Positions 8,861 through 16,479 of a stretch of 64,000 nt of DNA are shown piece by piece. Position 1 is the stretch's first letter. Every line of letters begins with the position of its first letter. Location: positions 315,001 through 379,000 of the forward strand of contig NZ_JAKFYQ010000001.1 in NCBI RefSeq assembly GCF_021533835.1. The letters are read 5' to 3'. Below the pieces are notes generated by a model, which was given only the letters and a program-made list of their open reading frames with translations, searched no databases and was not told the DNA's origin. A program made the position numbers and the translations under genes. Source of the stretch: Synechococcus sp. Nb3U1. GTDB lineage: Bacteria > Cyanobacteriota > Cyanobacteriia > Thermostichales > Thermostichaceae.

Positions 8861-8941
8861 AAGGACTCCGGCCTGCCTCTGACAGGGTTGAGGCCTAGTT
8901 TGAGGTAGCCCACCTGCGGTTTTGCGAGAGAACATACAGCG

Positions 8942-9406
8942 ATGACGACAGCGAGTATCAAGCCCCTCCTTAATGCCAAGCAACTGTTGCAGGCTTATGC
9001 CTCTGGCCAGCGGGATTTTTCGGGATCCAATCTGAGTGGGGCCCAATTGAGCGGGGTAAATTTGAAGGGCATTATCCTGCGGGACGCCAACCTGAGTGGG
9101 GCAGATTTGCGCGAGTCGGATTTGTCAGGGGCGGATCTCACGGGTGCTGATCTGCGCGGGGCCAAGTTGCGGCGGGTCAACCTGATCGGGGCCAAGTTGG
9201 TCAAAGCAGACTTTCGCGGGGCCAATCTCTATCGGGCCAAGTTGCTCAGATCTGATTTGACCGAGGCAGAACTGAACCGGGCCGATTTGCGCATTGGGGC
9301 GGATCTACGCGAAGCCATCATTACCAACACCCATTTTCGGGGTGCCCTTTACGACGAGTACACCAAGTTCCCGGATGGCTTTAACCCAGCTGAGATGGGC
9401 ATGTAG
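8942..9406 (+). CDS. Pentapeptide repeat protein
   Basis: A 154-residue protein. After about 25 residues it consists of consecutive A(D/N)LxX pentapeptides (for example LSGANLSGADL-type units) to about residue 130, followed by a short C-terminal tail. Such repeats fold into a right-handed quadrilateral beta helix. Cyanobacteria encode many of them, mostly of unknown function, and no catalytic or targeting motif is visible here. There is no signal peptide, so it is probably cytosolic. The start is supported by the ATG shortly before the repeats. The tandem 17-bp repeat upstream may regulate it. Confidence 0.87.
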   Translation: MTTASIKPLLNAKQLLQAYASGQRDFSGSNLSGAQLSGVNLKGIILRDANLSGADLRESDLSGADLTGADLRGAKLRRVNLIGAKLVKADFRGANLYRAKLLRSDLTEAELNRADLRIGADLREAIITNTHFRGALYDEYTKFPDGFNPAEMGM

Positions 9407-9455
9407 GGCCTGGCCTTGCAACGGCCGTCGAAATCACAATCTGGGCAGAATCCAT

Positions 9456-10271
9456 TTACCCGAGCAGATCTTGCCACAACTGAGCTGCATCCTGAGCTGC
9501 CACCACAAAGGGTGGGTTGTGCAGATCAGGTTTGTTGTAGCGCAAGGGATCCCCTTTCAAGTTGGTAACTTTCCCCCCAGCCTGCTCGACGACACATTGA
9601 GCGGCGGCAGTATCCCATTCCATAGTGGGACCAAAGCGGGGATAGAGATGGGCAGATCCCTCTGCTACCAGACAAAATTTGAGAGAGCTACCGAGGGAGC
9701 TGACCTCCAGTGGGCCGTAATGGGTTTGCAGCCGGTTTAAGAATTGCTCGGTTTCGGGATTGGCGTGGGAACGGCTGGCCACCACCTTGAGGGATCCTTC
9801 CGGGTAAGGGCGGGTGCAAAGCCGTGTCTCTCCTTTGTAGGCGCCCACCTTTTGAGCAGCCGTATAGGTGAGATCCAAAACCGGCGCATGAACCACCCCC
9901 AAAATCGGGATCCCTTCCTCCACAAGGGCGATATTCACCGTGAACTGGCCGTTGCGCTGAATGAACTCCTTGGTGCCATCCAAGGGATCCACCAGCCAGA
10001 ACTGCCTCCAAGCCTGCCGCTCAGCGTAGGGGATCCCACCGGATTCTTCTGATAGCACCGGGATTGCTGGGGTGAGTTCCTTCAGCCCGTGCACAATCAG
10101 GTGGTGAGAGGCCAAATCCGCCTCGGTGAGGGGCGAATGATCCGCCTTGGCACTCACATGTATCTGCTCTTGCCGGTAGACCTGCAAAATGGCCTGCCCT
10201 GCGGCTTTCGACAAACGAGCGATATGAGGTAACCAATCGGCTAACTCGCTGCCTTGGAGATTGTTGAACAT
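9456..10271 (-). CDS. cysQ: 3'(2'),5'-bisphosphate nucleotidase / inositol-monophosphatase family (CysQ-like)
   Basis: A 271-residue Mg-dependent, Li-sensitive-type phosphatase. Visible metal-site motifs are the LSEESG Glu pair, WLVDPLDGTKEF (the DPxDGT motif), and EWDTAAAQCVVEQAGG near the C-terminus. The family removes the 3' phosphate of PAP, a by-product of PAPS-dependent reactions, or hydrolyses inositol phosphates; the DGTKEF variant favours CysQ. The frame stays open far upstream into hisF, but the ATG at 10271 gives a family-length protein and a 32-bp gap after the hisF stop. That places it in a hisF-cysQ transcription unit. Confidence 0.88.
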   Translation of the reverse strand: MFNNLQGSELADWLPHIARLSKAAGQAILQVYRQEQIHVSAKADHSPLTEADLASHHLIVHGLKELTPAIPVLSEESGGIPYAERQAWRQFWLVDPLDGTKEFIQRNGQFTVNIALVEEGIPILGVVHAPVLDLTYTAAQKVGAYKGETRLCTRPYPEGSLKVVASRSHANPETEQFLNRLQTHYGPLEVSSLGSSLKFCLVAEGSAHLYPRFGPTMEWDTAAAQCVVEQAGGKVTNLKGDPLRYNKPDLHNPPFVVAAQDAAQLWQDLLG

Positions 10272-10303
10272 CGGCGAAGTCCTCTCAAATATCGCTGCCA
10301 GGT

Positions 10304-11065
10304 TCAGGTGCGCACCAACAGTCCATGCGCCGCCAAGTCTGCCTTGATCTGGGGGATCGTCAATTGACCATAGTGCAACAAAGAAGCCAAAAGCGCCGCT
10401 TCTGCTCCCCCTTCCTGCAGGGCTTGCCGAATATGGGTACATTCCCCTGCTCCCCCCGAGGCAATCACCGGCACCGATACCGCATCCGCCACCTGACGGG
10501 TCAAGGCTAGGTCGTAGCCCGCCTGCGTGCCATCCGCATCCATACTGGTGAGCAAGATCTCTCCGGCCCCCCGCTCTGCCATGGTTTTGGCCCATTCGAT
10601 CGCATCCAACCCCGTCGGCTGCCGCCCCCCGCGCACATACACTTCCCAGCCCTCTCCTCCTGCTTTGGCCCGGGCATCGATGGCCACGACAATACACTGG
10701 GATCCGAACCAACGGCTGGCCTGACTGACCAAATCTGGATCCTTCACCGCCGCAGAGTTGAGACTGACTTTATCCGCCCCCGCCCGCAACAGTTGTCGCA
10801 CACCCTCGAGATCGCGGATCCCGCCCCCGACCGTGAGGGGAATGAACACCTGCTCTGCTGTCCGCTGCACTACCTCCAGCAGAATAGCCCGTTCTTCGTG
10901 GGTGGCGGTGATATCCAAAAACACCAGCTCGTCTGCCCCTGCTTGGTCGTAAGCTTGGGCCAGCTCTACTGGATCCCCGGCATCCCGCAATTGCACAAAT
11001 TGAATCCCTTTCACCACACGCCCTGCTGCCACATCCAGACAGGGAATGATCCGCTTGGCCAGCAT
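10304..11065 (-). CDS. hisF: Imidazole glycerol phosphate synthase, cyclase subunit
   Basis: A 253-residue TIM barrel that uses ammonia from the HisH glutaminase to convert PRFAR to imidazole glycerol phosphate and AICAR. The start [12 protein letters not shown] carries the catalytic Asp, and the second catalytic Asp lies in SMDADGT. Phosphate-binding loops VGGGIR and ASGGAG are present. Length and start agree with the family. It is followed by cysQ. hisH is not in the window. Confidence 0.97.
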   Translation of the reverse strand: MLAKRIIPCLDVAAGRVVKGIQFVQLRDAGDPVELAQAYDQAGADELVFLDITATHEERAILLEVVQRTAEQVFIPLTVGGGIRDLEGVRQLLRAGADKVSLNSAAVKDPDLVSQASRWFGSQCIVVAIDARAKAGGEGWEVYVRGGRQPTGLDAIEWAKTMAERGAGEILLTSMDADGTQAGYDLALTRQVADAVSVPVIASGGAGECTHIRQALQEGGAEAALLASLLHYGQLTIPQIKADLAAHGLLVRT

Positions 11066-11200
11066 GTTGTTTTCATCCTCTTGTGGTTATTGTCCGCCCA
11101 TAACTTATTCCTGTTGATCCAAATCATCATTTACAGCCTTTTCCAGCGTTATCTGATACAGCAGATCTCTAGCAGATCTCTATTAAGTAAGGTTTTTTGC

Positions 11201-11432
11201 CTAGCTCAAGGGCCCGCGTGAAGTCGGAAAAGGCTGTATCCAAGCCTCGGGAACCTGTTCCAGCTCACCGAGAAAGAAATACCCCCCATGGGAGCCTGCT
11301 GCTCTAGCTGAGCCTAGGGTTCCAGGCACCCAATTGATCCCAAGGCGGTAAATTAGAATCCAATCCACAAAAGGCAAACCAAAAATGCCCCTGAGCTTGC
11401 AGCTCCTCGGCTGAATAAACCAGCTTAGCCAA
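11201..11432 (-). pseudogene. Possible small frameshifted ORF downstream of get3d
   Basis: The 359 bp between hisF and get3d hold no complete long ORF but show coding-like sequence on the minus strand in two frames. From a TTG at 11432, overlapping the get3d stop, a 42-codon frame runs to TAG at 11304. In another frame a coding-like tail, YFFLGELEQVPEAWIQPF, runs to TAG at 11201. Joined, they could be one conserved protein of about 75 residues interrupted by an indel. I do not recognise the family and see no clear ribosome-binding site. An 11-bp tandem repeat, AGCAGATCTCT, lies just beyond at 11160-11181. Confidence 0.25.
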
Positions 11433-12528
11433 AACTGATGATCAAAAAGGGTTCTTGAAACTTGGCTCCAGCCACTTGTCGGCCTGCCAAACTGGGCGGC
11501 AAAAACAAATTGCGCCGTTGATCGCCGGCAGTGATTGTCAGCTCCGGCCCCGACTGGCTCAGCTCGATTTGCGTTTTATTAAAGCCCGGGATAAACAGCT
11601 TCACCGTACGGGATCCCTCGTCAATTGCCAAGGGCGGGGGCACATCCGGCACAGTGAACACACCGCCCACCGCAGCCTCCAAAGCAGACCAATCGGATTC
11701 CTGGCGCACAGGTAGAGAACGCACCGTCAGGGGAGCAAACTCCGCTGTCGGCACCGGCCCCGAACCAATCGGTGTTACCCAAAGGCCACCCACCGTCAGC
11801 CCCACCATTTGGGCACTCCCCCAGAGGTAACGGGCGGTTTGGATCGCCATCGGATCAAGAGTGGTGACCAAATGCGCCAAGACTCGGCGCGGATCCGCAA
11901 TCGCCTGTCGCCCCTGCTCCAAAATGTTGGTCATGCCCCCCATGCGATCCGGCAGGTCTTCTAGAGAAGAAAACTCGACATTGCTGACCGAACGCAACAG
12001 CGGCTCGGCAAACGGTCGCAGGGTTTTGGCCAAATCGGATCCCAGAAAGGCTTTGGAAGCCCGCCGCCAGTACCAACTGGCCACCTCAGGGATCCCGAAC
12101 GCCCGCAATGTGGTCAGATCCCCCGGCCCATCGTAGAGAATGCAGTCGTATTGGCCGCTGGCATCGTAACGGCGTAGTGCCTCCAGGGCCAGGGCCTGAT
12201 CCATTCCCGGCAATACCCCCAGCTCCTGCCCGTAGATTTCCCGGAAAAAGGGGGTACGCACGTACTGGGCTTCCAGCTCTTTGGCCGCCGTCCAGTTCTG
12301 CTCCAAGAGCTGGGTAGTACGGAGCTGTACCACACTCAAATTGGCCGCAATCGTCAGAGGTTCCCCCGACAGCGGGATCCCACCCAAGAGCATTTCCAGC
12401 CCTGGCCCCGCCTGGTGTCCTACCAGGAGTACCCGCCGCCCCTGTTGGGCAGCAGCGCGTGCCGCCGCCACCGCCAAGGTGCTGCGACCCGTCCCCCCCT
12501 TGCCCAAGAACGTGAGAATCTGGCTCAT
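11425..12528 (-). CDS. Get3d-type ArsA/GET3 ATPase with C-terminal alpha-crystallin domain
   Basis: A 367-residue P-loop ATPase of the ArsA/Get3 group. It has a deviant Walker A, GKGGTGRST (9-17), with the signature Lys10. Residues from about 285 to the end form a small beta-rich domain (FIPGFNKTQIELSQSGPEL and the tail PFLIISFG) resembling the alpha-crystallin/Hsp20 fold. That combination characterises Get3d, the Get3 homologue of cyanobacteria and chloroplasts, rather than arsenite pumps. By family it may bind hydrophobic segments of membrane proteins; its clients are unknown. Its ATG overlaps the khpA stop by 4 bp, placing it third in the rpsP-khpA-get3d operon. Confidence 0.85.
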   Translation of the reverse strand: MSQILTFLGKGGTGRSTLAVAAARAAAQQGRRVLLVGHQAGPGLEMLLGGIPLSGEPLTIAANLSVVQLRTTQLLEQNWTAAKELEAQYVRTPFFREIYGQELGVLPGMDQALALEALRRYDASGQYDCILYDGPGDLTTLRAFGIPEVASWYWRRASKAFLGSDLAKTLRPFAEPLLRSVSNVEFSSLEDLPDRMGGMTNILEQGRQAIADPRRVLAHLVTTLDPMAIQTARYLWGSAQMVGLTVGGLWVTPIGSGPVPTAEFAPLTVRSLPVRQESDWSALEAAVGGVFTVPDVPPPLAIDEGSRTVKLFIPGFNKTQIELSQSGPELTITAGDQRRNLFLPPSLAGRQVAGAKFQEPFLIISFG

Positions 12529-12800
12529 TCCCGCCCCTCCCGACTCCGTTCCCCACCATCTCCATAGACTTCAATGTGCAGAGATTGCCCGGCCAACTGA
12601 GCCGCCGCCATCATCACCTGCCGAATCGCCTGCATAGTGCGTCCTCCCCGACCGAACACTCGTCCGCGATCTTTCGGGTCAAAGGCCAGCCGCAGCCACA
12701 CTTTTTGCCCAGCACAGGTGGTTTCTAAGTCCATCTGCAACTGAGCGGGGCTAATCAACGGCTCGATCAGAAGATAGGCAAGAGCTTTGTAGTCTGGCAT
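12525..12800 (-). CDS. khpA: KH-domain RNA-binding protein KhpA
   Basis: A 91-residue single KH domain. The RNA-binding GxxG loop reads GRGGRT in RVFGRGGRTMQAIRQ. KhpA-type proteins bind many RNAs and are usually encoded next to rpsP, exactly as here (54 bp downstream of rpsP). The C-terminus is short and charged (GERSREGRE). Translation of get3d is coupled through an ATGA overlap. Confidence 0.9.
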   Translation of the reverse strand: MPDYKALAYLLIEPLISPAQLQMDLETTCAGQKVWLRLAFDPKDRGRVFGRGGRTMQAIRQVMMAAAQLAGQSLHIEVYGDGGERSREGRE

Positions 12801-12854
12801 GGGAGAAAAACCGGTTAAGGCCAGGTTTAACCGAAAGCGTAGCCGAATGTGGCG

Positions 12855-13340
12855 CTAAGCCTCAGCCGCTTCCTCAACTTTAGGCTCTGCCGGGGTTTCC
12901 ACTTCCGCCACAACGGGCTCTCCTTCTTCTGGTTGGGCTGTTTCAGGCTCAGCGACAGCAGCCACTTCAGCAACAAGCTCAGCAGCCTCAGCTTCAGCAG
13001 TTGCAACGGCAGGCTCTTCAGCTACCTCAGGGATCCCAACTTCGGGCTTAGCCATGGCCGGGATCCGAATCGATGCGACGACCCCACCTTCGCCCGCTTC
13101 CAACATGTTGTAAATGCCCGCTTTTTTGAGGATTCCTTGCAAGGTATCGGTGGGCTGAGCGCCGCAGCGCAACCATTTCAGCAGGCTACCCGTTTCCAAA
13201 ACGGTTTCCTTGGTGCGGGGGTTGTAGTAGCCCAGCTCCTCCAGTGGACGGGCTTCACGGCGAGTTTTACTCTCGATGGCGATGATGCGATAGCTGGGTT
13301 GTTGCTTCTTTCCGTAGCGCTTGAGCCGCAATTTTACCAT
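12855..13340 (-). CDS. rpsP: 30S ribosomal protein S16 with a long acidic C-terminal tail
   Basis: Residues 1-85 or so are a canonical S16 (MVKLRLKRYGKKQQPSYRI, followed by ELGYYNPR), a small-subunit protein needed for assembly of the 16S 5' domain. The remaining 75 residues are an Ala/Glu/Val/Pro-rich, strongly acidic, low-complexity tail absent from ordinary S16 proteins of 80-90 residues. It is first gene of the rpsP-khpA-get3d operon. The stop at 12855 is supported by continuous coding character throughout. Confidence 0.96.
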   Translation of the reverse strand: MVKLRLKRYGKKQQPSYRIIAIESKTRREARPLEELGYYNPRTKETVLETGSLLKWLRCGAQPTDTLQGILKKAGIYNMLEAGEGGVVASIRIPAMAKPEVGIPEVAEEPAVATAEAEAAELVAEVAAVAEPETAQPEEGEPVVAEVETPAEPKVEEAAEA

Positions 13341-13586
13341 GGGGTGATCTGCTCCTTAGGGGTGCTCCGCAAGCTGTAGAGAATCAAAGAAAGGGAGGAA
13401 AATAAACGAAGAAGTATTCGACTCGCCAAGTCTGCCAAAGCTCCCAGGTCTTGGCGGTTCGGCGAATAAACACAGGCTTTCTATTCTAAGCGATTTTTTC
13501 ATGGTTGAAAAACACCCATACCAGTTTCAGAGAGCAAGCTTCGTGGCAGAGTAAATGAGGAAACACACATTCAGCCGGTAGCCATC

Positions 13587-14009
13587 ATGGTCAACTACGC
13601 CGATCTCACAGACGCGCAGCGCCAGCTCTACCTCAAGGCTCTGATCGCAGTAGCCCGAGTGGATGGCCAATTAGACGAAGAGGAAACCAGCTTTTTTACC
13701 CAAGTGGCGGAAGGAGTAGGGTTAGATGCCCAACTGGCTCAAGCCTATTTGACCGATGAAGCGGGGACAGCTTTGGATATCAGCGGGATCCCGGCCATGC
13801 GTAACCCGGTGGGGGCACTCATTTTGCGGGATCTGGCGGCGATGGCGGTGGTGAATAGCGAATTGGTGGAGAAAGAAGAGGCGCTAATCTTTGAGATCGG
13901 CAAAGCAATGCAGTTCAGCGTTGAGGAAGTGAACGAGTTTCTCGATTGGGCCTTTATGGGGCTGCAGTGGCAACTGAAAAGTACGGCTTTGCTGGAACGT
14001 TACGCCTAA
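13587..14009 (+). CDS. TerB-like helical protein
   Basis: A 140-residue all-helical acidic protein with TerB-family features: an N-terminal segment with an ARVDGQLDEEE acidic turn and a second matched acidic turn (VVNSELVEKEE). TerB-fold proteins bind divalent metals near such acidic turns and are found both in tellurite-resistance clusters and as stand-alone genes in cyanobacteria. No ter cluster surrounds this one, so a tellurite role should not be assumed. It has no signal peptide or membrane segment. It is convergent with the CsoR/InrS gene (stops 15 bp apart). Confidence 0.7.
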   Translation: MVNYADLTDAQRQLYLKALIAVARVDGQLDEEETSFFTQVAEGVGLDAQLAQAYLTDEAGTALDISGIPAMRNPVGALILRDLAAMAVVNSELVEKEEALIFEIGKAMQFSVEEVNEFLDWAFMGLQWQLKSTALLERYA

Positions 14010-14024
14010 GTAGACTTGACCAGC

Positions 14025-14426
14025 TCATCCAATAAAGCGATCCAAGGCCCGTTGCAGTTCTTCGAGTTCCACTTCGATATTGCCGGTTTCGATGGCATGG
14101 CGGATGCAATGGCTAATGTGGTCATCCAAAATCAGCCGTGCCACCCGATCCAGTGCCCCCTTGACGGCGGCAATTTGTAGCAGTACATCCGGACAGGGCT
14201 GATCCTGCTCGATCATGGAGCGGATCCCGTGTACATGCCCTTCGATACGCGCTAGGCGATTCACCAATTTGCGGCGTGACTGCGGGTCATGCTGGTGGGG
14301 GTGAGCCCGCCCAGACAAAGGTGGCTGTTCCAAAGCCAGTTCCCAATCTTCCTGCCAATCGGGTTCCGGCTGCGTAGGGATCGGGGGGGCAGAATGGGAG
14401 TGGAAGGGGGGAATGGGATCCGGCAT
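14025..14426 (-). CDS. CsoR/RcnR-family metal sensor, InrS-like (probable nickel repressor)
   Basis: A 133-residue DUF156 four-helix repressor. Candidate ligands are C78, H103 and C107, plus H46 in a His-rich N-terminal extension. Their spacing (32, 25 and 4 residues) reproduces the H21/C53/H78/C82 nickel site of Synechocystis InrS, so a Ni(II)-responsive repressor is likelier than a Cu(I) CsoR. N-terminal H9, H11, H42 and H44 add to the metal-rich extension. InrS normally controls a nickel exporter, but none is adjacent. The divergent neighbour is the prenyl diphosphate synthase 114 bp away, so the target gene is probably elsewhere. Confidence 0.85.
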   Translation of the reverse strand: MPDPIPPFHSHSAPPIPTQPEPDWQEDWELALEQPPLSGRAHPHQHDPQSRRKLVNRLARIEGHVHGIRSMIEQDQPCPDVLLQIAAVKGALDRVARLILDDHISHCIRHAIETGNIEVELEELQRALDRFIG

Positions 14427-14489
14427 AGAACAGGCGAGATGCTGTTTGCATGATACTGCTCGGTTTCCCCTGAGAACGATGGGGTGCTC

Positions 14490-14495
14490 TACAAT
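14490..14495 (+). promoter_or_regulatory. Candidate -10 element for the prenyl synthase gene
   Basis: TACAAT lies 46 bp before the ATG at 14541, in the divergent intergenic region shared with the InrS-like gene. The -35 region is weak. Confidence 0.3.
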
Positions 14496-14540
14496 AAGAA
14501 GAGATATGAAATTTTGTAAAACCTCTCATACTGCGGCTCC

Positions 14541-15512
14541 ATGACCTCTGTGCTTTCCCCTTTTGGCCCTGTAGAAGCGGATCTGGAGCGTTTACGCCAG
14601 AACCTAACCCGGTTGGTAAGTGCCAAACACCCAATTCTGGCCACAGCTGCCGAGCACCTCTTTTCGGCGGGGGGGAAAGGGATCCGACCGGCGATCGTCC
14701 TGTTGATCGCCCGTGCCACCACCCCGGATGGGGAAATTACCCCACGGCATTGGCGCTTGGCGGAAATTACCGAGATGATCCATACGGCCAGCTTGGTGCA
14801 CGACGATGTGATCGACACAGCCGATGTGCGGCGCGGCATCGATACGGTCAATACCCTCTTTGACAATCGGGTGGCGGTGCTGGCAGGAGATTATCTGTTT
14901 GGGCAGGCCGCTTGGTACTTGGCCAATTTAGACGATTTAGAGGTGGTGAAGCTGCTCTCCAAGGTAATCATGGATCTGCCGGAGGGAGAGGTGCGCCAGA
15001 GCCTGACTCGCTTTGATCCAGATTTGTCGATGGAAGACTACCTGGCCAAGAGCTTTTACAAAACCGCTTCGCTCATGTCCGGCAGTTCCAAAGCTTCAGG
15101 GATCCTGAGCGGCGTAGATCCTGAGGTGGCGGAGCGATTGTTCGATTTTGGCCGTGACCTGGGGATTGCCTTTCAAATCGTCGATGATTTGCTGGATTTC
15201 ACCGCCTCGACGGAGGCACTAGGCAAACCGGTGGGATCCGATCTCAGCCAGGGCAACCTGACCGCGCCTGTCCTGTTTGCTCTACAGGAGTTTCCCCAAA
15301 TGCGGGAGCTGATTCTGACTGAGCTAGTCGATCCACAAGCCCTGAAGCAAGCCCTAGAGTGGGTGTATCAAAGCCAAGGGATCCCGCGCTCCCGTCAGTT
15401 GGCCCGCGACTATGCTCATCGGGCTGCCGATGCTCTGCACAGTTTGCCCGACTCCCTAGCCCGGCGTGCCCTGTTTCAGATGGTGGACTACGTGCTGGAG
15501 CGGCTACGCTAA
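14541..15512 (+). CDS. Long-chain polyprenyl (solanesyl) diphosphate synthase
   Basis: A 323-residue trans-isoprenyl diphosphate synthase that condenses IPP units onto an allylic primer. Both aspartate-rich motifs are intact: D88-D-V-I-D92 and D215-D-L-L-D219, together with GGKGIRP near residue 45 and GDYLFGQA near 117. The small residues (A83, S84) before the first motif and the overall similarity to IspB/SdsA favour a long-chain product. In cyanobacteria that is solanesyl diphosphate for the plastoquinone side chain. Exact chain length is inferred, not shown. Confidence 0.92.
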   Translation: MTSVLSPFGPVEADLERLRQNLTRLVSAKHPILATAAEHLFSAGGKGIRPAIVLLIARATTPDGEITPRHWRLAEITEMIHTASLVHDDVIDTADVRRGIDTVNTLFDNRVAVLAGDYLFGQAAWYLANLDDLEVVKLLSKVIMDLPEGEVRQSLTRFDPDLSMEDYLAKSFYKTASLMSGSSKASGILSGVDPEVAERLFDFGRDLGIAFQIVDDLLDFTASTEALGKPVGSDLSQGNLTAPVLFALQEFPQMRELILTELVDPQALKQALEWVYQSQGIPRSRQLARDYAHRAADALHSLPDSLARRALFQMVDYVLERLR

Positions 15513-15563
15513 GGAGTTCCTGTCGGGATCCCATTCCATGATCTCAGGCCAGAGCGTTAGCGC

Positions 15564-16262
15564 TCAGCTGCCCCCATCTTGAGGGGGAAGATTCCTCACT
15601 TGGGCTTCTGAAGGCAACTCCGGATACTCTTGTGTGGCGAAGAAATGCAGGCGATTCGGGGGCCAAAAGCGGAAGATGGTATTGCCGATAATGTTTTCTT
15701 CTGGCAAAAAGCCCCACACATGGGAGTCTTGGCTGTCGTTGCGGTTATCCCCCATCACAAAATAGGAAGCAGGCGGCACTACAAAGTCGGATCCCTGAGC
15801 CCTCACCCCTGGGCAGCGATCGCCGGGACAAGAGTAGTTGGGCGGGGCATAGATATAGTCTTCCTGGAGGGGGATCCCATTGATGAAGACCTCGCCATCG
15901 TCAATGCGAATGCGATCCCCTGGCAGACCGATCACCCGCTTGATGTAGGCACCATCGAAGTTCAACTTAGCGGGCGGGTTGAAAACAATGATATCGCCCC
16001 GTTGGGGGGAACCAAAGCGGTAGCTCACCTTTTCCACCACCAGCCGATCTCCTTCCTCCAGCGTCGGCAACATCGAATCCGACGGGATCCAGCGTGCTTC
16101 GGCCACAAAGGTACGAATGCCAAAGGCCAGCAATAGCGCCAACAAAATGGTTAGCAGGTTCTCCCGTTGGCTCTGCCACCAGCTGCGGGATCCCGAATGG
16201 GTAGGAGGCTTCGATTCCGGCAGCTTGGGCTGGGGCAGAGAAGCAGGATCTTCTGGCGGCAT
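15564..16262 (-). CDS. lepB: Signal peptidase I
   Basis: A 232-residue membrane-bound Ser/Lys protease that removes signal peptides from exported proteins. A Pro-rich cytosolic N-terminus is followed by one transmembrane helix (about 35-52). Nucleophile S63 lies in PSDSMLPTL and general base K108 in YIKRVIGLPGDRI. The conserved GDNRNDSQDSH segment sits near the C-terminus. Length is typical of cyanobacterial LepB paralogues. It is transcribed convergently with the prenyl synthase. Confidence 0.95.
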   Translation of the reverse strand: MPPEDPASLPQPKLPESKPPTHSGSRSWWQSQRENLLTILLALLLAFGIRTFVAEARWIPSDSMLPTLEEGDRLVVEKVSYRFGSPQRGDIIVFNPPAKLNFDGAYIKRVIGLPGDRIRIDDGEVFINGIPLQEDYIYAPPNYSCPGDRCPGVRAQGSDFVVPPASYFVMGDNRNDSQDSHVWGFLPEENIIGNTIFRFWPPNRLHFFATQEYPELPSEAQVRNLPPQDGGS

Positions 16263-16479
16263 GGATACTCAACGCACAAGACTTCACGATCCCAAGATTA
16301 TCGCACCCAACTTAGATCAGCAGGATGGGATCCCGTCCCATTCAACCTACACTGGAGGGCCAAGTGGCAATGAGTTGTGCAGAATCAGTATCTTCTGATA
16401 CATTGTCCTAATGGCCAACCCCCCTGAGAATTTGACCTTAAGATTTCAACAGAAGAGCGCCTAGTTTGGGTGGAAAAGT

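Noticed and set aside
10272-10712. N-terminal 147-residue extension of the cysQ frame
   Set aside because: It lies antisense-frame within hisF on the same strand and has no similarity to the phosphatase family, which starts at the ATG 10271.
11160-11181. 11-bp tandem AGCAGATCTCT as an attachment site
   Set aside because: No integrase, tRNA or matching distant copy is nearby; most simply a small slippage duplication.
11190-11345. A structured RNA (6S-like) in the hisF-get3d gap
   Set aside because: TGCCT/AGGCA ends can pair, but I could not find the conserved 6S bubble or any known RNA signature; coding-like reading frames explain the sequence at least as well.
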